Shown piece after piece: positions 12,434 to 26,200 of a stretch of 64,000 nucleotides of DNA. The stretch spans positions 1,302,001 to 1,366,000 of the forward strand of contig JANUWI010000003.1 in the NCBI GenBank assembly GCA_025504975.1, written 5' to 3'. The notes beneath the pieces are model-generated. The model searched no databases. It saw only the letters and a list, made by a program, of their open reading frames with translations, and had not been told where the DNA came from. The stretch comes from Plenodomus lindquistii. Its lineage: Eukaryota; Ascomycota; Dothideomycetes; Pleosporales; Leptosphaeriaceae. Each line of letters begins with the position of its first letter. Within the stretch, counting starts at the first letter, position 1. Both the position numbers and the translations under genes were made by a program.

Positions 12434-15400
12434 CTATATTATATTAAACCTAATACCTAGAACTAGCTATAGAAAGTAAAAGAGCCTGTACTAAAAGCGT
12501 AATAAGTATAAAATTAATCTAGAGTATATAACTATAGTACTACTATAATAGCTATAGTACTGCGCTATAACCTATAAAGTATATAATTCTTTAGTTAATT
12601 TTATCTATTACGCCTTTTTCTACTATATATATAGTAAAGCTCTATTACTATAACTATAGAGTAGAACTTATCTGCGTATAGCCTAGAGTATAATATATAG
12701 TAATTAAGTTAGTTACACTAGATACCTACGCTAGTAATTAAACTTTCTAATTATTTAAAAATAATAAATAGTTTTATAGAAAAAAGTCTAGCTTACTACT
12801 ATATAATAAATAAAGCTATAAGTATAGAGTATTCTAACTATACTCTAGCTGCCTAATATATTAGTCTACTATAGTTTAAAAAACTACTAAAAAAATACCT
12901 ATACCTCTACGCCTATAGTTTTCTATTATAGGCGTACTATTTCTATACTACTTATATAAACGCGCTAGCCTATTTAAAAATCTTTTAATATCTATAGGCA
13001 CTTTTTTCTAGAGTCTAGATAATATTACTAAACTCTAAATCTAATCTATATTTTAAGCTAGTAGTTAATCTATATCTACTATTTACTAATTTAAACCTAG
13101 TAGGCGTAGCACTTTTAGTTACCTAATACTTCTAAATATAAAAGAGATTTATAGCTCTAATAAAGAGTTTAAGCCTATAATTCTAAAGCACGCGATTTAT
13201 AACTTAGATAGTATTTATAACTATAATATTAGTAATATATAAATAGAGTATTTTAAAAAGTCTAAACCTCTATACATATATTTTATGTATAAAAACCTTA
13301 ACTTTATTAAAGTATTTAAATAAAATAAAAAACGCGTACTCTAGTTAGACTAAAAATTCTTTTTAGAAAATAACTTTATAACTATAACGCATATAATTAT
13401 AACAGATAATAAAATATTAAAAGTTATTAAAAATTACCTATACTAAATCTACTAGAATATAATCTAGATAATAGTTTTTCTATATAAATATATTTTTACT
13501 ATAAACGTTGCCTACGCGTCTATAGATAGTACTATTAATAACTTTAAGTATACTACTTTTAAAGCCTATTATAAATATTTAAGTAAAAAGTCTAGAAAGT
13601 AACTATCTATTAATAAAAAGCCTATATTTATAGAACTATAAAGAAAATTTAATAATACTAAAAATATTATTAAGTAACTAAAAGATTAAATTACTGTATT
13701 AAAGTCTAGCTCTAAATACTAGAACTCTAAGTATAAAAATCTAGAGAGAGATCTAGTTTAGAAGGAGAAAGAGGCTAACTACTACTACTAAAGTAGTTTA
13801 ACTAAGTAAAAAAAGTTAAAGTAGTTTACTATTACCTCTAAAAACTTAGCTATAAAGCTTAACTAAGTAAATATTAACTTAGAAAAAAAGCGTAAAGAAG
13901 TTAACTTGTTAGTTACTATAATTAACTATATTTAGCCTAGTTTTTAGCTATACACCTCTATCCTTTAGTATTAACTAAAACTAAGTTATTCTAATAATTT
14001 TTACGCTAGTAGACCTAACTAGTCTAATCTATATAGCAATTATTCTTCTAGCCTACTAAAATAAGTCTAATATAATAGGCTTAATAATAATTTTTATAAA
14101 CCCTTTTTACTTAATATATAACAGACTATAGAGGGTTAGTAGCTAAACTAGAACTATAACTCTAAAAATAGAAAATACACTACGCCTATAGAAAATATAA
14201 TAGTAATTACTACTACTAGAGTCTACTTTAAGCTGTCTAATATAGATATCTAGACTAGAGAGAACTCTAAAAAGTTCTATAATAAGTAAAGAAAGCTAAT
14301 TATTATAAAATGCAAAATTTTACCTAATAACAAGTAACTTCTATACCTAGAGTTCTATATTAATAGTTAGGCCTAGAAGCTTATTAATAATATAGCTTTT
14401 TATAATATCTATAATCTGCTTAATACATTTAACTAATACTTTAGTTATTTATTATATAAATGCGTTATAGACGTTTAAGCTAAATTATAGAATAGAAGTT
14501 TTAAAATAGAAAACTAGTTTTTTATAGAATAGCGTAGAATATTCATCTCTATTATCTATTACTATAAACTGCCTAAAGCTATAATAGTTAGCTATATTTA
14601 ATAGAATATAAAGCTAGACCTAGTAAAAAATATATTAATTAGTTTTAATAATAATATATCTAATATATTAACTCTATTTATAGATACTACCTATAAAGCT
14701 AACTTTATATAAAAGCAGATTAATATAGGTAGACTAGAAAAGAAACTAGTTTTTTAAAAATAATATACGTTACTATAGTAATATACCTCTACTATCTACT
14801 AAATATAGTAACTATAGGCTACTAATTAAATATAGCGTACCTAGAAGTAACGTAAAATAATAAATAAGAAACGCGTTTACTAGCGCTGCGCTAAATCTAG
14901 TTATTAGGCCTAAAATAATACTAGCTACTATATATTTCTATAGAATAAATATAAAAGCAAGCTATAGCTAGTAGTAGCAGCACTCTATTTTACTACTATT
15001 ATAACTAAAAATACTAGTAAAAATAATAATAATAATTAGTTAATTAGTAATTATAATAGTAAAACTAAAAATAATATTAACTTTAATTTACTAGACTTTA
15101 CTAAAGACTAATATTTTTATTAGCTTCTATTTAAAAGTGTAACTAGAAGTATAAATAGCGTATATTATTAAAAGTAACTTATTAAATTATTACCTACTAT
15201 AAATAACTCTACGCTGCTATAATAACTATTACTCTAGAACTACTAGCTCTAGAGACCTATTACCTATCTATAGTAGCCTTTTAAAATAATAATAAAAGAG
15301 AACTAGATTTAACCTAATAACTACAATTTAACTTGCACGTTAAAACTAATATTAGGTAGAAAAAAGCTATAACTTTAGCTAATACTAGTACTAGTACCTA

Positions 15401-18400
15401 CTTTAGTAATATAGACTAGGCTTACTAAAACTAACTTCTAATACTAAAACTATCTATACTTTTTATTTTACGTATAGCTAATAGTAAAGTAGCTAATATA
15501 ATTACTAAAGCTATAAATATATAAATTAAATATAGTAACTATATTAGTAATATACTCTACTATCTAACGCCTTTTAAAAGGTATTCTATTATTCTAGGTA
15601 TAATATAGTTTAATAAATACTAATTTACTCTAGGCTTTAGAAAAAGGCATTCTCTATACTTTAGCTCTAATTACTATATAGCTAGATGTCTCTAAAAAAG
15701 CACGCTAGATACTGTATATAATAACTACCGCGCACTAGATAGTAAAACTAGGCTATTTATAGTAGTTAGGTAAGTATTTATAATTAGTATAAATATAGTC
15801 TATTTATTCTATATTAAACATCTAACTAACACAGTATAGATTAAGCTTTATAAATAGAATAAGCTTAAATAACTACCTAACTAAACTAGATAATTATTTA
15901 AAGTATTCTACTAACAAGCCTATTATATAGCTATTAGCTAAAATAATTTTAAATAATATATATTAAAGCTAGAACGTCCTTTAATAACTAAAGAATAAAT
16001 CTATAAAATAGTGCTAGACTAGGTGTATAAAGCTGTACTAGGCATTTTTAACCTCTAGTTTATAAATAAACTTCTATTTTACTAACTAGGCGTTAACTAC
16101 GCTATAGAGACTATACTAGATAAAGTCTCTAAACTTTATATCTATAAACTTACGCGTATAGAGACTAAAGTAGTTAAAGCCTATATTAATAATATAATTA
16201 GTAGAGGCTTTATTTAACCTAGCACGTTACTATATACTACTCTAGTTCTAGTAGTTAAAAAGCTAGATAGTAGACTATAGATTTATATAAACTATAAAGC
16301 TTTAAATAATATTATAAAAAAAAACTAAAATACTCCTCTAGCTATTAAAGAAACTCTAGGTTATATAGCTAAAGTATAATAGATAAGTATTATTAATATT
16401 ATAGCTACGTTTAATATAGTCTGTATTAAGCCTAAATATAAAAAAAAAGCGCTTTTTTTATAAAATATAGTCTATATAAGTATTTTATAATACTATTTAG
16501 TATATATAATACTCTAGACACTTTTTAAATATTTATTAATAAAACTCTATAGAAGTACTTAGATAACTTTTATACTACCTATTTTAATAACGTTTTTATA
16601 TACACTTGCGATAAAAATAAAAGCGTCTATTAAAATTACGTTTTTAAAGTTCTCTATAAATTAAAAGGGGTAGGTATGTTTTTAGATCCTATAAAGTATT
16701 AATTTAAAATAAAACGCGTTAAGTATTTTAGCCTAATTCTTACTACTAATAGAATTAAAATAGATCTAAAGAAGATTTAAATAGTATTAGACTAGCAAAC
16801 TCTATATAACGTTAAAAACGTTTAGGCCTTTTTTAGCTTTACTAACTTTTATAAAAAATTTATTAAAGGCTTTTTATATATTACTAAAGCTTTTACTGCT
16901 TTTACTAGAAAGAATAGTAATAGTAATAATTAACGTTATTAATTCCTTTTAGAATCTAGAGGGCTAGCAGTCTAAGCTTTTAAATAATTTAAAAACGCTT
17001 TCTATACTATAGAAGTCTTTATATACTTTAATCTAGATTTTAAAACCTAATTAGAGACTAACTTATTTAACTTTATTACTGTAGCTATAATATTATAGAA
17101 AGACGCTAATAGTATACTATAGCTAGTAGCGTTTCTTTTATATAAAATAATACTAGTAGAATATAACTATAAAATATATAATAAAAAACTACTTACTATT
17201 ATAAAAGCTTTTAAAAAATAGCAATTTAAGCTTTCTAGAACTAATAATTCTATTAAAGTCCTCTCTAATTACTAGGCACTCTAATAGTTTATATAAACTA
17301 AAAGGCTTAATTAGAAACAAGTATAATAGGTAGAGTTTCTTTTAGAGTTTAACTTCTAGATTATTTACTAACTAGATAAATAAAGTACTAAATCTAATAC
17401 CTTTACTTACTATCTAGAAAATCTACTAGAAATAGTTAATAATAAACGTTGCTAATACTAGATATAAATAGTACTAAAGCTAAGTAATATTAACCTAGAG
17501 CTATAAATTATATTACTATGTTTTACTATACTAGATAGTACACAGCACGCTATTTATCTAGCTAATATAAAAAATAAATTTTATTAATATAACACTATAT
17601 ACCTAGCCTAAATAATATATTAAATATTAGAAGAACTTTTATAAACTATAGATATAAACGCTACGTATAATACCTAAATTAACTTTATTATAGCTATTAA
17701 AATAGAATATAAAAATAACTTAGTTCTATAAAATATTATTAAAGCTAAATAAAATAGTAACTAATAAATCTTTTATAGGCTAATTACTAGTCTAGAGCGC
17801 CTATAAATTAAACTAGATAACTATACTATTAATAATAATCTACTATATATAAATAATAAGCTTTATATACCTATAAAGTAACTATAAATCTAAGTATTTA
17901 AACTTACGTACTAGTCTATATATAGGGGCTATAGTAGTAAGTATAAACTATATTTAAAAGTATTACGCTAGTACTACTAGCTATATATAACCTCTAATAT
18001 AGCTTAATACATACGTAATTACCTCCTCTATAAATAAAGTAAACTATACTATAAAAGTAAATATAAACTTCTATACTTCTTTTTAATTCTATAATAGTAT
18101 TAGTTCTATATATTAATAGATTTTATTACTTACCTACTACTATTAATATATAATAGCTAGATATTTACTAATATACTTATTATTATAGAATGCCTATTAA
18201 AAAAAAAGAAGTTTATCTCTATAGTAAACTTTATAGTAGACGCTTTAGTCTAGGTATTTATAGAATACGTATAGTAAAAGAAAGAATACTCTAAAGAGAT
18301 TATTTCTAACTAAAGCTTCTAGTTTATATTTTATTTCTAGTAATAACTATACTAATAACTAGGTATACACCTAAAGTTTTTAACAGCTTATTATCTAGAA

Positions 18401-19901
18401 ACTAATAGGTAAACTAAAATTATAAACGCGTATTTTAAAGCGTTTTTTAGAGTCTATATTAACTATAACTAAGATAACTAGGCTTAGTTTTTACTTATAG
18501 CTAAGTTTAAAGCAAATTTAAATACTAGCTTTAGTACTAGTATTTTACTATTTAAAGCTACTAAAGGCTACTTTTTTTATAACAGTCTATAGCCTCTACT
18601 ACTAGTGTTAACTATAAATGCTCTAATCTATTATAATTAATTTAACGCTAACGCTTTTACTAAGTAATTAACTACCTTTTAATAAAAACTCTAATTATTA
18701 CTTAAATAGGCCTAAGCTAAATAAGCTAAATATACTAATAATTTTAGGCTACTATTACTAGAATTTAAGCTTAGTAATTAAGTTATACTTAATACCTATA
18801 ACTTACGCACCTGTAGACTATATCTATTATTAAACTATAAAAATTATAGACTATTTACTATTATTTATATTATTAATAATATAGCTTACTAGTTAGATTT
18901 ACTTACTACTATAAACTACGTATATAATGTGTTTTATTTATAGCTACTATACTTATATAATAATTAGCTTTTACCTAGATAGACCTATAATAAAAAAGTT
19001 TCTATAGAATTTAACTCTAAAGTTAAAAACAATATAGACTACGCTGTAGAAGCTATTTTAAATTACTAAATTAATAAATATAAAAAGAATCTATAATTTT
19101 ATAATAAAAAGGGTTTTCTATAATACTAAGTACGCTAGGTAGACTATTCTTTTAGTAATAATAACTTTTTATAGAAACTTTATATAAACTTAATTAAATT
19201 AGTTAAGTTTATAAAAGTATACTACGCCTAGTACTCTACTAAACCTATAGTATATAAGTTATTTATAAAATAAAAGCATTTAAATTAGAAGTAGCAGCGT
19301 AACTTATACTCTAAAATCTAGTTATAAACTATTATATAGTAAACTATATAATAAAGTTAAAGCTAGCCTATACCTATTTAGCGTAGTAGGTAATTTACTT
19401 TAAATATAACTAGCCTTTACCTTTAGACTTAAAGGCAAAGCTAGTAAAAAGCGTTATTAGAATACTAAAAAAAGTACTATTATACTAGCTATAAAAAAAG
19501 TTATAAGTTATATCTTTAGAAATTTATAATAGACTAAAAGGTTAGAACAGTACTGCGCGCCTATTAGTAATAATAATAACTATAATTTACTAAGTTAAAC
19601 TCTACTAACTATTAAAGTAGATAACTTACTATAGTTAGAGCTTTTCTATAAACTATAACTTTTTCTTTTTAAAAGCCTTTACTAGAAGCTATAACGCTGT
19701 TATTATAAATATATAAAAATAATAGAAAAAAATATTATATAAAGTTATAATAATGTAATAGCTAGAGATATAAAGTATTATAAAATATAAAGTATTATTT
19801 ATTTATTATTATAAGTCTACGCGTAGCTTTTATAAAACGCAGCAGCTAGTATAATTAATATTTAAATATTAAAACTTACTTTTTTTATAGAGAGAGAGTA
19901 G

Positions 19902-20106
19902 TATTATAGTTTAAACTAATAACTTTTTCTATTAGAGGTTTAGCGCTGCCTTAGCTGCACTAGATAGGTTCTAGCTAGCGCGCTTTAGTTAGCTAGAAAT
20001 ACTATATTTCTGCTTTTACGTGTAGAAAACTAGCTCTCTACATAATATTTTACTTCTAGAGTAAAATATAACTATTAATCTATATTACTATATTTAAGCC
20101 TTTATA
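19902..20106 (+). repeat. 3' LTR of the Gypsy element
   Basis: 205 bp partner of 12,229-12,433. The first dinucleotide is TA where the partner keeps TG. It is followed directly by CTAGA, the right copy of the target duplication. Confidence 0.87.
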
Positions 20107-20400
20107 CTAGATTATAGGCTACTATAGCTATATTTACTCTATCTACTTTTTTAAAATATACGCGTAGTAGTAGTAGTTAAATATCTATTTAACTATAACT
20201 CTAATACTATAGTAACTATAAAAAAATTAAATATAATACTTATATATACTAGAAAAGTTTAGAAAGTACTTCTAAATTTAATATAAGCTCTATAGTAATA
20301 AAGTCTAGTATTAATAGTAATAATAATAATAATTAAAAGTATAGTAGTTATAATACTAAGCTATTTTAACTAGCTTACTAAGTTAACTAGCTTACTAGTA
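20107..20400 (+). repeat. Host repeat X, copy A, right part
   Basis: Continues 12,062-12,228 after the Gypsy insertion. It matches 22,226-22,518 over about 290 bp, from CTAGATTATA through TTAACTAGCTTACTA. Confidence 0.77.
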
Positions 20401-20727
20401 AATTATATTATAGTAATTAAAAAAAAACTTTTTACTTTTAAATTAAATATATATTAGATTATTACTTTTTTTTTTATTAAATAGAGCTATATACTATTAA
20501 GCGTTATATTATATTATAAAAGCTTATTTATAAATTAATTATAAAGTATTTTATAAATAATATTATAGATATATATAACTATCTAATAAAAAAGATTTAT
20601 ATTATATTAGATAGTTTAAATTATAAATTATATTTATTTTTTATTTAATACTATTTATATATTATTATATTAAAGTATTATAACATATTCTACTAGCAAG
20701 CTAGTTAATCTAGTAAGCTAGTTAAAA
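20368..20727. repeat. Inverted-repeat unit (AACTAGCTTACTAG motif)
   Basis: The motif AACTAGCTTACTA repeats twice head to tail at 20,368-20,400 and again at 22,486-22,518. Its reverse complement, also doubled, lies at 20,691-20,727 (CTAGTTAATCTAGTAAGC). The first and last thus form about 33 bp inverted ends around about 290 bp without a gene. It could be a small terminal-inverted-repeat element, or simply an inverted piece of repeat X. Confidence 0.5.
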
Positions 20728-22061
20728 TCTACTAAGCTTAATACTTATTCTATTACTCTACTATAGACTAATAATATTATAAGCTACTAATATAAAATAA
20801 AAAGAGAATATAGTTTACTATCTAAACCTATAAAGCTAGCTAATTTAAAAGCTATTAAACTATAGCTATAGCTTTTAGCGTTAATTAACGTAGACTCTCT
20901 AAATAGATTAATAGAATTACTTTATACTTTTAAATTTAATTTAACTACTAGAAATTTACTACTACTAAAAAGTAGATAATTATCTAATATATTTTTAACT
21001 TTAATTTATAAAAGTTTACTTTCTAGCTATATAAAGTAGAAAATATAGCTAATAAAATACTAGAGGGATATAATAGAATACTAGTAGGTAAGTACTAGGC
21101 TAAACACTTTATAACGCGTTTTATTAAATTTAAAATAGCTTTTAATTAAATAAAAAATAAGTAAAAAATAAAGTAGAAAAATTTAAAAATTATTAGCGCG
21201 TAGTTTAAGCTTATAGAGGAGATAAAAGTTAAATATAGCGTTTATAATAATAACGTCTATAACTTTAATAAAACTAGCTTTTAAATAGATATAATTAGAT
21301 CTATAAAAGTTATTATAAGCTCTAAAAAATATAATTAGCTAGACTTTATCTAGCTAGATAATTAGAAATAGGTTACTATTATCTAGAGTATATACACCTC
21401 TAGAGATATAACTTTATTTTTTATTATTTATAAAAAACGCGTCTATATTTCTATATAGTATAAAAAAAGTAATATACTATATAATTAAAAAATTTTAGTT
21501 TTTAAAAATAGCTAGATAAATAATATATTTAGGCTAGAGTAGTTAAAATACTTTAATATATATATAAAAGCGTAAAAAGTAAAAGTATACTAGTTACTAA
21601 TTTTAAATAGCTATAAAAGCTATTTTAACTAAAGATTTAAAAACTACTATATAAAGAATAAAATTCTAATACTTTATATACTTTTTTATTTATTTTATAT
21701 TTTCTAGCTATTTAATATAGTATATTTTTTACTATTAAAGTATAAATACTTCTAGCGTGTATAAAATTTAGCACGCTAACACATTTTTTATATTAATAAA
21801 AAAAGCTTTTTTCTAGCTTTTAAAAACGCGTTTTTTAATATATTTATAGTTAATAACTATTAAAAAGCTTTTAAAGTATTAAAGCTAGTTTTTACTAACG
21901 CGTAGATAGTATTAAATTACTTTAAAATATAGTTATATACTTTATTTTAACCCTCTTTTCTAGTAAACCTATAGTAATTAAAAGCTTTAAATAATATTTA
22001 TAAATTTAGATTTTAGTTAAAGCTTATATATAAGTTTTTTATTTAGTTATTTATAAATATA

Positions 22062-22518
22062 TAAACTAGCTTTTTATAGTTTATAAAAAGTACTAAAAAT
22101 ATACTATATAAAAATATTTTTTAAATAGCCTATATCTATAAACTTAAAAAGTAATTAGTAGTAATTATAAAAAAAAAAGTATAAAAAAAATAGATCTAAT
22201 ATAGAAGTACTATTAAATATAGTACTAGATTATAAACTACTATAGCCGCGTTTACTCTATTTACTTCTTTAAAATATACGTGTAGTAGTTGTAGTTAAAT
22301 ACCTATATAACTAGAACTTTAGCACTATAGTAATTATAAAAAAACTAGGCATAATATATATATATACTAGAAAAATTTAGAAAATATTTCTAAATCTAAT
22401 ATAAGCTTTATAGTAGTAAAGTCTAATATTAATAGTAATAATAGTAATAATTAAAGATATAGTATTTATAATACTAAACTATTTTAACTAGCTTACTAGA
22501 TTAACTAGCTTACTAGTA
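22062..22518 (+). repeat. Host repeat X, copy B (uninterrupted)
   Basis: A single continuous copy of the sequence that is split in copy A. It reads ...TAGTACTAGATTATAAACTAC.. straight through the position where copy A carries the Gypsy insertion. Copies A and B could be the LTRs of an older short element with about 1.65 kb inside (20.40-22.06 kb), but I found no coding motif there. Confidence 0.72.
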
Positions 22519-23254
22519 GAATATTAACTTATATAAAAATACTTTATATTTTAGTAAATTTTAGTATTATAGAAAACTTATCTAGGTAGAAAACTTGCCT
22601 ATATAGTATATTAGTAAAAAAACATTTATTAATAGTATTAAACTAGTTTTTTACTCTAGAATAGCGCCTAACTAGTATATTTAGCTCTATTATTTCTATA
22701 ACTTTATATATAATACTAGCTAAGCTATTATTTTACTAGTATAAATTTTGTAGTTTTAGCTATAATAATAAGCTTCTAGTAAGTAAAAGTGTACAGTTAT
22801 TAAGAAGGCAGAACGCTAGAGCAGGTTAGGAAGTTGCTAAAGGGTAACGAACAGTAAGAGCCTTGTAATGTTAGACTACTATAGCGTCTTATTGCCTTTG
22901 ATAACTGCGACAAACTTTGTAAAACGTCCTAGAGGTGACATTCAGCGGTCGCAATTATCAGTGGAATGCAGTGGTCATTACAAGGAACTGGATTCGTTAC
23001 AGTGCATGCACAATCTGGTATCCAACGCGATCCAAACGGTAACACGCTACGTTGAAACGCCGAACGAAGAGATACCTAATTTTCGCAATCATGAAATATC
23101 AAAGGAATGTTCCCCCAAAAAAAGCCCCCAGCTCTTTACAATGAACGAAGTAATCAGATTCAAGAACAAATCACCGATCTCGTTGCGACTGAAAAGATTT
23201 CCGTCTCAATCCGAGCAAGTGTCTCTCGAGCACGCTTCTTCGTACGGCAATCGC

Positions 23255-26200
23255 TCACCACCCACCACGAACCCTTCTGGCCTTCTCTTTCCCTCCTACC
23301 CTCCCAGCTGTAATCCGCCTTACCCACCTTCGAATCGCCCAGCCCCTGGCTAGCGCCTGGAATGCCAACACATCGCTCTCGAACTGTTTGTTTCTCTGCT
23401 CTAGCAGAATTTTCCAACGCCTCTGTATCACAGTAGCAGCATCGACCAGCCTCTGTCTAGCCTGGGCAACAACGGCAGCTTCATGTGCAAGCTTGAGCAG
23501 GATAAGCCGCTGGTGAGTTTGTCGGCGCGCTACATACTTCCGGAAAGCATTTTGGATGGTCGACGCGGCACGATGGGTAACACTAATTGCCAGCAGGCGC
23601 GATGCAAGAAAGGACAGAGTGAGAAGCGTGAAATCAGGAGACGGGATGGCGCGGGCAGTGGGTTGAGTTTGTGTAAAGAGCGAGATGAAGGACGTTGAAC
23701 AACCCACAGCGCGAAGTTTGGCAGCAAGACCAAGCTTGCCTTCAACGGAGAAGGCGGGAGGCAAGTATTCGTCCACGATTGCTTCGAGCACTTTAGGGTC
23801 GGCGAAGCTGGTTGTAAGATTTGAGACTCGCAGACCTCGCAGACGAGCAATCGAGCGGGACCACGAGAGGAGGACACGCTTGTGATATGCCAGACCATCA
23901 AGTCCGGCTGTGGAGTTATCCTCATCGGAGTCAAGATCGCGCTCACCAAAGTCGTCGCCTTTCGTGTACCATTGCTGGCGGAAGCGATCGGTCTCCTTGA
24001 CGATTTGTGGCCAATCGACCAGCTGCCCAAGCCCACACTTTCCGACCAGTGACCACAAGAGGCTGAGCGTCTTCTCGCGATGTCCATCGACAATCTCTTC
24101 CGCACGAACACCGCTTACTGCTTGGCTTGACACACACTGTGCCCCGCTCAGAGCTGCGAGAGCAATCTGCACATTGTACACCTTTTGTGGACGGCCGATT
24201 GCTGGGTACTTGAGATGTTGAGAAAGGACCCAGCTGTCCTTCTGCGCAAAATCGAAAGAGCTGATAAGTACATCTCCAGTAGGCATCGCAATTGTAACGG
24301 TGTCTTCGTTCTGAGCAACGAGAGTTGTTGGGGAGTAGAGCAGCAACTCCACAAGGCGCGTCAAGGTGATTCCATCGCGAAGATCAATAGCAATGTTATC
24401 GATATGATAGGTATACTCCTGTAATGGATACTGAACATGCTCGACTTTGTAGGTGAGGTGGCCTAGGGGACGCGTGATGTCGCCTAGCGATGGTAGCAGC
24501 ATATGTGAGAGCTGGTGCAAAACTTCCACGGAAGTCTTGTGTGCCGACGTAGACTGGAACAGACAACCCGGGAAAACGTCGCTTGTCTTCGCCTTGTCGA
24601 GCAAGAGTACGAGCATTAAGCTCCGCAGCGCTGTCCGCCTCCATGACCAGCCTTGTGATCCGAAGTCATCCTCGCCGCGGGTAAGGTTAGCAATGCTACC
24701 GCCTCCTGATTTGACGCGCACAGCGTCTTCGTTCTTGATCAAGAAAGCATCGATGAAAGTCTCAATTGCGCGTCGTTCGGCACGGTATTGGCGAGAGCCA
24801 TCATCTGAGGTTGTCGAGCCAGTGGAGAGACGACATGGACTTGTAATCTGGCGGCCGACGACCGTCTCAGCCGCAGCCCGAAGAGCATTGAGATCGTACG
24901 ACTTGGTCCATAGGTTCAGAAACTTTTTGCGCATTCCCACATCGTCTTTGAGCCTCAAGGTCTGAGCCAATAAATCCTTTGGTATGCTCAAGGCACCACA
25001 CTGGAGAGACGCTTGAAGACGTTTGTGAAGTGAAGGCATGGAAGGGTTGTGATACAGGCTCAGCATCTTCTTGCGCAGGTCTGTGGGGCTCATCTCGGCG
25101 TTGGGAGCACTGTTCGCCTTGTCGAAAACTGAATTGAGAAGTTGCGTTATGGCTACCTCTTGGTACGTGAGCCAATTATCCTCGTACAGCTCCGTTTGTG
25201 CTAGGTCTTCGTTCAGGACAGGATACTTCTCTTGCACCCGTGGCCGCTTGCCTACTACGTGCATCATAGTGACCGGCGCATGTTCCGTTCGTTGACGGCG
25301 CAGAGCAGTAGGAGGAGATATATTGGTGGAGAATGGAGACGAAGAGAGTGGTAAGCGCTTCAGCTTCGCCATCTTTACCCTCTCGGTCTTGATCGTTGTA
25401 CGGAGCGATGCCCTGCTGCTTGCCATGGATGCTGTTCCGTCTGCTCTTGCCTTGTGTGCCTTGGCGGGCGCATCGTCGTTGACAGTGTGCGGTCGCACCC
25501 TCTTCTGGGCGCCCTCGGGCCGTTTCTTTGCATGATGGGTACGATCAACTTCTTTGGCTGCATCGAAGTGGACCTTGGACGATTTGACAGCTGCTTTTGG
25601 TGTTCCTGCTTTGGAGAAGTTGATCTCGATGTGGTGAGTTCCGTTGCCCTTGCTCTCCAGGATCTCAAGTCCCGGTGGTAGGTTTTCTTTCCCACCGCCT
25701 TGGCCTGCCACATCGCTGGAGAAGGAGACGCTTTGTGTCGAGCGCGATGATATACTCAGCGGTCCACGTTTGGGCGGAACGGCAAGCGACTTTCGTGGGG
25801 CCTTCTTCTCACGCTTCAGAGCCGGAAGCAGGTTGTTGCCCTCTTCCTCTGACAGCGTGACTAGGTCTAGTCCGATGTCCGGTGAATTTTCCCTGGCATT
25901 GCGCGGTGCGTGTGTCGGCTGTCCCGGGTGGATCGTTACCATGGTAGTGTCGTCGGACGGGATGTAGATTGTCCTACGGCGCGGGTCCTTTTTGGGGCCC
26001 TGTTTCTTCAGGTCCTTCTTGTCCAGCACATGTTCATGCAACTGCAGTGTTGCGTTCGCATCGGGGACGTGGCGTTCGGCGAGAGTGTGCGAAACGCGTC
26101 GTCGCTGTGGTTTTTCTGGCTGATGCTGTAATCGTGGCTGTGGCTGTGGCTGTGGCTGCAAGTCCTGTACACGCGATGCAACAGCCTTGGGCATCTTCTG

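Larger units (their letters stand above)
12229..20106 (+). mobile_element. Ty3/Gypsy LTR retrotransposon, full length but RIP-inactivated
   Basis: Two 205 bp LTRs (12,229-12,433 and 19,902-20,106) bound a 7,878 bp element flanked by a 5 bp duplication CTAGA (12,224-12,228 and 20,107-20,111). The left LTR still starts TGTTATAG, the right one TATTATAG; both end CCTTTATA, consistent with an original TG...CA now mutated. Gypsy domains appear in order on the plus strand through many stops. Reverse transcriptase: KLDSRL.IYINYKALNN near 16,260, then IKKN..TPLAIKETLG. Polymerase thumb: FTNFYKKFI near 16,840. RNase H: EYNYKIYNKKLLTIIKAF near 17,160. Integrase: IDFITYL near 18,118 and LKFLTAYYLETN near 18,370. 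The RT-RNase H-integrase order is diagnostic for Metaviridae. The gag/protease part (about 12.5-15.9 kb) was not resolved. Confidence 0.88.
1..22780. repeat. AT-rich, RIP-saturated transposon block
   Basis: The whole stretch is dominated by TA, AA and TT steps. CA and TG dinucleotides are almost absent on both strands, and no reading frame stays open for long. Loss of CpA/TpG in favour of TpA is the known footprint of repeat-induced point mutation in filamentous ascomycetes, which hits duplicated DNA. Recognisable relics inside are two Ty3/Gypsy elements, a truncated Gypsy end, a shared host repeat and one inverted-repeat DNA element, listed separately. The parts between them (1-1,145, 9,372-11,444, 20,730-22,060, 22,520-22,780) hold no gene that I can see. 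Composition changes within about 50 bases near 22,760-22,810. Confidence 0.93.

Noticed and set aside
1..22780. CRISPR-like or satellite array suggested by repeated short AT motifs
   Set aside because: The motifs are irregularly spaced RIP products of transposons. The genome is eukaryotic, and the only real tandem array is three units at 10.92 kb.
22868..23353. 161-codon plus-strand frame at the edge of the AT block
   Set aside because: It overlaps the 3' end of the ASPM-like gene in antisense, and no recognisable domain is seen. It is treated as a shadow of the real gene plus chance.
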